Below are positions 9,417-16,066 of a stretch of 32,340 bases of DNA, piece by piece (positions within the stretch are counted from its first letter, which is position 1; the number at the start of each line of letters is the position of its first letter). A program made the translations under genes and the position numbers. A model generated the notes under the pieces. The model saw only the letters and a program-made list of their open reading frames with translations. It was not told the DNA's origin and did not search any database. The DNA is from Candidatus Nomurabacteria bacterium (lineage in GTDB: Bacteria; Patescibacteriota; Saccharimonadia; Saccharimonadales; Saccharimonadaceae). Location of the stretch: assembly GCA_031255735.1 (NCBI GenBank), contig JAIRRY010000010.1, forward strand, positions 1-32,340, written 5' to 3'.

Positions 9417-9701
9417 ATATTTTATGCGTAAAGTGTTGACATAATTAGCTATGTGTGCTATAGTGGTACACGAGTTGGTAAATTCGCGTTCGCGAATGAG
9501 CCAAACGCACCTAACCAAATTATAACATAAAGCTTATGTTTATATGTAAGTTTATTGTTACTTTGCGTTTGAATAGCTGAAAGTTTCGTTCTTAGTGAAT
9601 GTAACCTCCACTTTTGGCAAGCTTATCCAGTGTTCGTAGCTGGCTAAGAAACCGAGCGCATTGTAACCCCTTTAACCGGCGGACCCCATGTGTGAGGTGG
9701 G

Positions 9702-10349
9702 TCACGCTCCAGCAGGTCCAGCTGGGCCCACAAGGTGTGTTGAAGGGCCAAATGACCCCGTCTCAGACGATGCCCACCCTTGTCTGCAGGCGGGGTCTTT
9801 TGGTTTAGGAGCTTTTTTAGTTTCAAATTGATCGCCCATAAAACTTTGGACGACGGCCTCGGCTTTTAGTAATATCTCGGGCATCTGTGCCCATTCTTCG
9901 GCGCTAAACTTGCTGAGCACGAAGTCGGTGTCGCCCAGTTTAGTACGTAATTCGTTTTCAGTGCCAATGCGCAGCCGTGTGTAGTTATTGCCAACAGCTA
10001 CGCTGATAGACTTCAACCCGTTGTTGCCGCCGTCGCTACCTTTGGCGCGCGTACGCAATGTGCCAAGCGGCAGGTTTAGATCGTCGCATACCACTAAGAG
10101 GTCTTTACTGGGCTCAATTTTGTAGAAATCAGTTATTTTGCGCACACTGAGGCCAGTTTCGTTATAGAAAGTTTGTGGTTTAGCTAGTAAAGCGCCGTTC
10201 CACTCTACGGTGTCGGCAGCGAACTTTTTACTATACTTAAAAATTAAGCTGTGGCGTGCGGCTAAAAAGTCAGCCACTAAAAAACCAGTATTGTGGCGTG
10301 TACGCAAGTACTGTCGGCCTGGGTTTCCCTGGAAAACAATCAGTTTCAT
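9702..10349 (-). CDS. pth: Peptidyl-tRNA hydrolase with atypical C-terminal extension
   Basis: 'MKLIVFQGNPGRQYLRTRHNTGFLVADFLA', 'VCDDLNLPLGTLRTRAKGSDGGNNGLKSI', 'TRLRIG'. Residues after about 190 (KPKDPACRQGWASSETG...) are not Pth-like. Confidence 0.93.
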   Translation of the reverse strand: MKLIVFQGNPGRQYLRTRHNTGFLVADFLAARHSLIFKYSKKFAADTVEWNGALLAKPQTFYNETGLSVRKITDFYKIEPSKDLLVVCDDLNLPLGTLRTRAKGSDGGNNGLKSISVAVGNNYTRLRIGTENELRTKLGDTDFVLSKFSAEEWAQMPEILLKAEAVVQSFMGDQFETKKAPKPKDPACRQGWASSETGSFGPSTHLVGPAGPAGA

Positions 10350-10353
10350 AAAA

Positions 10354-10728
10354 TCATTTTATCATGCCAGAATCTTTCGATTTATGGTGGGCAGTAAAGA
10401 TTGCTTGCACGATGGCGGTGATGGCTATAGCTACCCAACTTGTCATGAATAGCGTGCGAGTGGTGATAAGCCAGTTATAGTCGCTGCTGAAGATGGCTAT
10501 CACGAAGGCTATGAGCACCATTACCATAACTGAAAATTCGATAATAAACACCTTATGTAGTAAAGCACAGCGGTGTTCTAGGGCTAGCTTATTAGCAAAT
10601 TCACAGGCTACTGCATGTTTGTATTCGGCATCGGCTTCAATAATAGGCTGAGTGCGCGCGGCGTAAGGGTCGGTAATAAGTGGATTACTTTGCTCTGTAC
10701 CCACTACTCCGCTCTGCTGCTCGTTCAT
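10354..10728 (-). CDS. Small membrane protein with two predicted TM segments, hypothetical
   Basis: Hydrophobic stretches 'VFIIEFSVMVMVLIAFVIAIF' and 'TLFMTSWVAIAITAIVQAIF'; overlaps der start by 4 bp. Confidence 0.7.
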   Translation of the reverse strand: MNEQQSGVVGTEQSNPLITDPYAARTQPIIEADAEYKHAVACEFANKLALEHRCALLHKVFIIEFSVMVMVLIAFVIAIFSSDYNWLITTRTLFMTSWVAIAITAIVQAIFTAHHKSKDSGMIK

Positions 10729-12053
10729 TTTTCGCGCCCTTTTCTTTCTTCGCGGAAGCTAAATTTAATTGGTGTGCCATTGAACCCGAAAGTTTCGCGC
10801 CAGGTGCGTTCTAGGTAGCGTTTATAGCTCCAATGTAGGAATTTAAGGTGCGCGCCGTGGATAACGAACCAAGGCGGCGTAGTGTCGGTTTGTACCACGT
10901 AGCGTAATTTAGGAAAGGTATTTTTCAGCCCCGCTGGCGGATGAGCATTTACAGCGGCCCGTAGCGCGCGGTTTAGTTCGCTCGTTTTAATCTCTTTGAG
11001 GCGTTGGTCTTGTATCTGCAGAGCGAGGTCTAGCAGTTTGGCTACATTCTTCCCTGTTACGGAACTAGTGAACACCAGTGGCGCAAACGGTACAAACTTG
11101 AAATCGTAAGCTATGCCTGCGCGAATTTCGTCCACCTTGGCGATGTCGGCGCTATCAATGGTATCCCACTTGGTGAGCACTACTACCAGCCCTTTACCTA
11201 CTTCGTTAATAATACCCGCTAGCTTTTGATCGAACTGGGCGTGCGTTTCGCCCGAATCTACTAGTAAAAGGCAAATATCTGCTTCTTCAATAGCCTGCAT
11301 GGTGCGCAGCACACTAAATTTTTCGATACCCACAGCTTGTTTGCCTGGGCGGCGTACGCCCGCCGTGTCTATAATTTCGATGAGTTGCCCCTGGTATTTA
11401 ATCTCTACACGGTTAAGGTCGCGTGTAGTGCCGCTAAGGTTGGCTACGACGGCTTGTTGTTTTTTCGCCAAGGTGTTAAACAAGCTACTTTTACCCACAT
11501 TCGGCCGCCCAACAAGCGCAATTTTGAGCATATTTTCGTCGCGCTGCGATGTTTTAACCTTTGGGATATTGGCTACAACCTGTTCTAATAATGTACTCAC
11601 GCCCGTGCCGTGCTCGGCGCTAACTTCCACGATATTTTTGATGCCTAGGCGCAAAAATTCTTCACGTGGCAAGCTGTCTTTTAGGTCGATCTTGTTGAGC
11701 GCCAGCACCACTGGTTTTTTGCTTTTTAAGGCTTTTTTGGCAATATCGCGGTCGCTTTGTGAGGGGTGTTTGGTGCTATCTGCTGCTACTAATATTAGGT
11801 CGGCTGCGGCGCTGGCCTCTTCTATCTGCTGTTGGATGGTGGCCTCAAAGTCGTCTTCAGGGTCTTTTAGCCCCGCTGTGTCTACCAGCCAAAAGCTTGC
11901 CCCAGTGTGTTCAACTCGAGTCATCACGTTGTCGCGCGTAGTGCCCTCTTCGCGGGCTACAATGGCGCGGCGTGAACGGCTGATCCGGTTAAATAGGCTG
12001 CTTTTGCCAGCGTTAGTTTGGCCAATTATCGCCACGGTTGGAAGCTTTTTCAT
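10725..12053 (-). CDS. der: Ribosome-associated GTPase Der/EngA
   Basis: Two GTPase domains: 'IIGQTNAGKSSLFNRISR...DTAGL...NKID' and 'LVGRPNVGKSSLFNTLAKK...DTAGVRRPGK...TKWD', plus C-terminal KH-like domain. Confidence 0.97.
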   Translation of the reverse strand: MKKLPTVAIIGQTNAGKSSLFNRISRSRRAIVAREEGTTRDNVMTRVEHTGASFWLVDTAGLKDPEDDFEATIQQQIEEASAAADLILVAADSTKHPSQSDRDIAKKALKSKKPVVLALNKIDLKDSLPREEFLRLGIKNIVEVSAEHGTGVSTLLEQVVANIPKVKTSQRDENMLKIALVGRPNVGKSSLFNTLAKKQQAVVANLSGTTRDLNRVEIKYQGQLIEIIDTAGVRRPGKQAVGIEKFSVLRTMQAIEEADICLLLVDSGETHAQFDQKLAGIINEVGKGLVVVLTKWDTIDSADIAKVDEIRAGIAYDFKFVPFAPLVFTSSVTGKNVAKLLDLALQIQDQRLKEIKTSELNRALRAAVNAHPPAGLKNTFPKLRYVVQTDTTPPWFVIHGAHLKFLHWSYKRYLERTWRETFGFNGTPIKFSFREERKGREK

Positions 12054-12062
12054 ATCTGTTAT

Positions 12063-12104
12063 ATCTTAGCACGCTTTGCGTTAACTGTAAAAATGTAGTA
12101 TAGT
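12063..12104. promoter_or_regulatory. Overlapping divergent promoters (minus for der, plus for candidate sRNA)
   Basis: Minus: TTTACA (12091-12086), 17 nt, TAAGAT (12068-12063), predicting an almost leaderless der mRNA. Plus: TTGCGT (12076-12081), 17 nt, TATAGT (12099-12104). Confidence 0.6.
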
Positions 12105-12110
12105 AAAGAT

Positions 12111-12330
12111 TCAGTAACCTAAATTGACTAGAATTATGGACAGACGAAAGGAAGGTGGTAACCAACGCCGATGTACCAACGGCCTTTGTGTAGGAGCAGA
12201 CTGATATTAGTTTTATCGCTGAGATGTGTAAAATGTTACCGTTTGAGGTAGTAGCTCGCAGGGAAATTATGAAAACGAGCTCGTACTTGAAGCGCGTAAC
12301 AACCTCAAAAGCGGGCGACGCTTTTTGGTG
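12111..12330 (+). ncRNA. Candidate structured non-coding RNA, family not recognised
   Basis: Plus promoter upstream, about 285-bp intergenic gap, nested stems TTTGAGGT/ACCTCAAA (12242-12249/12302-12309) and AGCTCG/CGAGCT (12253-12258/12276-12281), terminator-like AAAAGCG-GGCGA-CGCTTTTT near 12307-12326. Confidence 0.5.
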
Positions 12331-12339
12331 CCGCCTTTG

Positions 12340-13095
12340 TTAATGCTTAGTAGCACTCTTTATTTCTTGCCACTCACCTGGTTGCAGCGCACCGAGCTGG
12401 TAAGCATCTAACTGGGTGCGGTGTAGTTTTGTAACGGTGTAACCCAGCGCGCCGAATGTGCGGCGAATTTGCCTGTTACGACCTTCGTACATCGTAACTT
12501 GCCACTTGCGTTTACTACCTAGTGCGGTGAGGCCTAGCTGGCTTCTGCCGTCGGGTAGGTTTACGCCGAAGTCGGCTATCATCTGTTGATGCAAAGGCTC
12601 TAGCGGCTTATCTAGCTCAACTTCGTAGATTTTAACTTTCTCGTATTTCGGGTGGGTCATTTTAAGCACCCAATCGCCGTCGTTGCTTAGTAGCATCAAC
12701 CCCGAGCTGTCTTTGTCTAGTCTGCCTGCGGTTTTAAGATGCTTGTATTCTTTGGGCAAAAGTTCGTAAATTGTTGGCGTACTGTCTTGCCGTGCCCGCG
12801 ACGAAATGTAGCCTACAGGCTTATTTAGCGCTAAGTAAGTGAGGTACTTAGTTGGTTTAATTTCTTTACTATCTACGTAAATTACGCTGGTTGGTGAAAT
12901 GCGTTCGCCTAAAGTAGCGGTTTTACCATCCACTTGCACGCGGCTAGCAGCTATCATGTCGTCGGCCTCGCGGCGGCTAACACCTAAATAAAGCGCCAAA
13001 GTTTTATTGAGGCGCAGAGTGCTTTTATACGGCTGGCGCTGCTGGCGGGGTGGCTGGTGCGGGCGTTGTTGGTGGTTGTCCGACGACGGCATCAA
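12340..13095 (-). CDS. RluB/RsuA-family rRNA pseudouridine synthase
   Basis: S4-like N-terminus 'LRLNKTLALYLGVSRREADDMIAASRVQVDG', catalytic 'AGRLDKDSSGLMLLSNDG', 'EGRNRQIRRTFGALGYTVTKLHR'. The N-terminal ~24 codons overlap the upstream ORF, so the true start could be internal. Confidence 0.92.
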   Translation of the reverse strand: MMPSSDNHQQRPHQPPRQQRQPYKSTLRLNKTLALYLGVSRREADDMIAASRVQVDGKTATLGERISPTSVIYVDSKEIKPTKYLTYLALNKPVGYISSRARQDSTPTIYELLPKEYKHLKTAGRLDKDSSGLMLLSNDGDWVLKMTHPKYEKVKIYEVELDKPLEPLHQQMIADFGVNLPDGRSQLGLTALGSKRKWQVTMYEGRNRQIRRTFGALGYTVTKLHRTQLDAYQLGALQPGEWQEIKSATKH

Positions 13096-14083
13096 AAGGT
13101 TGTGCTCCAGATAGGGTTGTTATTGGTGTGGCTGAGGTTACGGGTGCGGCGGGCGCAACAGGGCTTGGTGCCGCTGGTGCGGGCGTTGCAGACTCTGCGG
13201 CCGGTGGTGTAACTGGTGCTAAAGACGGTGCCGATGGTGCCGTCGGGGCGGGAGTAGACGTAGGTGTAGGTGTAGGGTTTGGTTGTGGCGCAGGAGTAAG
13301 TTGTGGTGCGGGTGCATTTAGCTCATCACTCAGTTCGGCTTGAATTTTTTTGGCCATTTCTTCCTGTTTAGCTTCGGCTAAGGGGTTAGGAATCGGCTGT
13401 ATCACCTTTTCTCCAATTTTTGGTGCCGCTGGTGCGGGCGTTGCAGACTCTGCGGCCGGTGGTGTAACTGGTGCTAAAGACGGTGCCGATGGTGCCGTCG
13501 GGGCGGGAGTAGACGTAGGTGTAGGTGTAGGAATAACTGGCGCAGCGGGCGTTGGCGTTATTGGGCTTGGCACAACTGGTGCTGGTGCGGGCGTCGCGGC
13601 TGGAGTAGTAATTGGTGTAGGGACAGCTGGTGCTGCTACGTTACTTGGCGTTAATACTGCCTGGGAAGGTTGTACTTGTGTGGCAGCCATAGTGGGTGCA
13701 GCGGGCGTCGCGGCTTTATCGCCTAATATTTCGTGCACAACATTAACTACGTCTTCAATACCCACCTGGCTTTTTACCAGATAGCGATTAGCGCCCAGCG
13801 ATTCACCGCGCTCACGCTGATCTTCGCTACCAAGTGCGGTCATCATAATAACTTTAGTATCTTTTACTTCTGGTGTAGAGCGAATAATATCTAGCATGTC
13901 GAAGCCGCTAATTTTTGGCATCATAACATCAGAAATAACTAGGTCGGGGCGCTCTTTGACAACTTGCGCTAGAGCATCTTCACCATCACTTGCCGAAACT
14001 ATGTCGTAACCTTCCGCTACCAAGCGTATGCTGTAGATTTCTCGAAGGCTCTTATCATCCTCTACTAGCATTATTTTAGTCAT
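13025..14083 (-). CDS. Response regulator (receiver domain) with long Pro/Ala/Thr-rich C-terminal tail
   Basis: 'MTKIMLVEDDKSLREIYSIRLVAEGYDIVSASDGEDALAQVVKERPDLVISDVMMPKISGFDMLDIIR...VIMMTALGSE' followed by about 220 aa of low complexity. Confidence 0.9.
   Translation of the reverse strand: MTKIMLVEDDKSLREIYSIRLVAEGYDIVSASDGEDALAQVVKERPDLVISDVMMPKISGFDMLDIIRSTPEVKDTKVIMMTALGSEDQRERGESLGANRYLVKSQVGIEDVVNVVHEILGDKAATPAAPTMAATQVQPSQAVLTPSNVAAPAVPTPITTPAATPAPAPVVPSPITPTPAAPVIPTPTPTSTPAPTAPSAPSLAPVTPPAAESATPAPAAPKIGEKVIQPIPNPLAEAKQEEMAKKIQAELSDELNAPAPQLTPAPQPNPTPTPTSTPAPTAPSAPSLAPVTPPAAESATPAPAAPSPVAPAAPVTSATPITTLSGAQPFDAVVGQPPTTPAPATPPAAPAV
13165..13276. repeat. 112-bp exact direct repeat, copy 1
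   Basis: Identical to 13420-13531 by base-by-base comparison; offset 255 bp (in frame). Confidence 0.95.
13420..13531. repeat. 112-bp exact direct repeat, copy 2
   Basis: Identical to 13165-13276; both encode PTPTSTPAPTAPSAPSLAPVTPPAAESATPAPAAP. Confidence 0.95.
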
Positions 14084-14132
14084 ATCAGCTCCATTGTAGA
14101 TTAATTGTTTAAAAACTGCAAACCTCTTATGG

Positions 14133-15617
14133 CTAAGAAAGTGTCGTAGGTGTTGGAGCTACCGTTTGTGGTTGCTCAGTTGGTATAGTAGGCGTGTTCG
14201 GAACTATTGGCGCAGGAGCAGGAGCGGATGCATCAACTGCTGGTTGCGGTGTAGGTGCAGGATAGTAGTTTGAGTTAGTTGGTGTAGCTGGCCTGGCAGA
14301 AGCTGATGCGGCAGGTGTGGGCGCGGTTGACTCCGTGGTTGGTAGTGTGGGAGTAGGTGCGGCAGGTGTTGGTTGCGGCGTAGGTGCAGGAGGGTTGCCA
14401 AACGGATCAAACTGTTCAATGGCACCAGTTCTTATGGCCTCGGCATGGGTTTCTTCGGCTCTAATCTTTTCAGCCTCGGTGTTGTCTAAACGTGGTACAG
14501 ATATGAAGAATGTGCTACCTTTACCATATTCACTTTCTGCCCACATACGACCACCCACTTCTTCAACGTGCCGCTTACTGATATAAAGCCCCAGACCAGT
14601 GCCACCAATCTCGCGGGTATCGGTGCTATCTACACGATAGAATTTTTGGAATAAGTGTGATAGGTCTTCAGGTGCGATGCCGATGCCGCTGTCTTTCACC
14701 GACACCACCACATTTGCGCTGTCGGCAGTTACATTAACTTCAACTGACCCACTAGGTGTGTATTTGGCGGCGTTTTCTATTAGGTTATCAAGTGCTTCAC
14801 GCAAGAAGTCTTGGTCAACTTGAGCGTATAAAATTGGCGCCAGTGTGAGCTCACCACGCACCACTTGGTCGGGTATAAAAACATACTGTAAGCCTTTTTT
14901 TGCCATGCGCCCTTGTTGGCCGTCAAAAACTGTGCGAGCTAGTGCCGTAATGTCAGTTAGCTTGGGGTCGATTTTGAAGCGTTTGTCGTCGAGTTTGGTG
15001 GTGTCGAGCAAGTCTTGAAATAAACGCCCTAGGTGCTGAGCGGCTTCATGCGCTTTACTGATGTAGGTTTGAGCGCGGGCGTCAATGGTGGCAGTTTCGG
15101 GGTTCAGGGCTAGCCCCAAATAACCCTCAATTGAAGCCACTGGCGTGCGCATTTCATGGCTAGCAGTAGAAACAAACTCGGTGCGTTCGCGCTCTTCTTT
15201 TAACTCGGCGTCAATGTCGCGGGCGGTTACTACAATATCACTGCCACTTGGTATAACTGATAAGAACACGGGCACTTTTTTATTGCTATGCTTAGTAAAA
15301 ACCATAAGATCTTTCGATTCGACAGGCTGGTTACTGGTTTTCACTTGTAAAACCGGGCATTTAATGTCGGTGAGTGGCTGACCAGTTGAATCTAGCAGGT
15401 TCAGGACCGATTTATAGTTAAGCCCGGTGGCGTCTTCGGCTCCCCAGCCTGCAATATTCAGCATGGCGGGGTTGGCCAATGCGATATTTAGGCTGTCATC
15501 AATCACCATCACGCCGTCGCTGATAGAACGAATAGCTGTTTCGTAAGCGTGCGCTTGTGCTGCTTGATTCACATCGCTTGTTTGTTGTTCTGCTGTTTTT
15601 TTGCCGAATAATGTCAT
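14133..15617 (-). CDS. PAS-containing sensor histidine kinase with Pro/Ala/Thr-rich C-terminal tail
   Basis: 'VSTASHEMRTPVASIEGYLGL' (H box), 'LDNLIENAAKYTP' (N box), 'DSGIGIAPEDLSHLFQKFYRVD', 'GGTGLGLYISKRHVEEVGG'. Confidence 0.95.
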   Translation of the reverse strand: MTLFGKKTAEQQTSDVNQAAQAHAYETAIRSISDGVMVIDDSLNIALANPAMLNIAGWGAEDATGLNYKSVLNLLDSTGQPLTDIKCPVLQVKTSNQPVESKDLMVFTKHSNKKVPVFLSVIPSGSDIVVTARDIDAELKEERERTEFVSTASHEMRTPVASIEGYLGLALNPETATIDARAQTYISKAHEAAQHLGRLFQDLLDTTKLDDKRFKIDPKLTDITALARTVFDGQQGRMAKKGLQYVFIPDQVVRGELTLAPILYAQVDQDFLREALDNLIENAAKYTPSGSVEVNVTADSANVVVSVKDSGIGIAPEDLSHLFQKFYRVDSTDTREIGGTGLGLYISKRHVEEVGGRMWAESEYGKGSTFFISVPRLDNTEAEKIRAEETHAEAIRTGAIEQFDPFGNPPAPTPQPTPAAPTPTLPTTESTAPTPAASASARPATPTNSNYYPAPTPQPAVDASAPAPAPIVPNTPTIPTEQPQTVAPTPTTLS

Positions 15618-15741
15618 AGTCCCACCGTGCGTATTGAGTAATTATATCATGTTGCCGTAGCGCTATAAATGCCGTAATAAACTTAGTTTAGTCTTCTGCT
15701 CACGAGAAGGCTTTAAGAGTGTATACAATCAATATGTATGC

Positions 15742-16053
15742 TTATACTACGCTATCTATATTAGCCAACATGATATTTATGCGGTCGGTGGTGATCTCGT
15801 GAAAAGCGGCTATATGCTCCTCTAGCCAGTGTTGTACTATGTTTGAAGAGAATTCGTGTTTATCAACCAAAGCCAGATATTTCGCCAGTAAGTCTGCGTC
15901 GTAATTATACTCAATCTCAATGCGAATTTCGGCGTCAATTTGCTCGGCTATCTTTTTATTAACCGTATCTAGTAGCGACTGCAAAGCTTCAGTGTCATAC
16001 CTAAAGCCAATTCCTTCTAATTGTTGAGTGGTAATATATTGTTTAACCTTCAT
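15742..16053 (-). CDS. Hypothetical protein (103 aa)
   Basis: Intact ORF 13 bp downstream of the 16067-17593 ORF, same strand, likely same operon. Confidence 0.65.
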   Translation of the reverse strand: MKVKQYITTQQLEGIGFRYDTEALQSLLDTVNKKIAEQIDAEIRIEIEYNYDADLLAKYLALVDKHEFSSNIVQHWLEEHIAAFHEITTDRINIMLANIDSVV

Positions 16054-16066
16054 TTGGCTCTCTTTC

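Noticed and set aside
9614-9826. Short ORFs on both strands at the pth 3' end
   Set aside because: They arise from the GC-rich palindromic sequence; no RBS or domain support.
11299-12069. 256-aa plus-strand ORF opposite der
   Set aside because: Antisense shadow ORF of a well-supported der gene; composition and lack of motifs argue against coding.
13050-13784. Plus-strand Gly/Val/Ala-rich ORFs resembling PE-PGRS-like proteins
   Set aside because: They are the antisense translation of the Pro/Ala/Thr-rich response-regulator tail, which has a clear receiver domain in frame.
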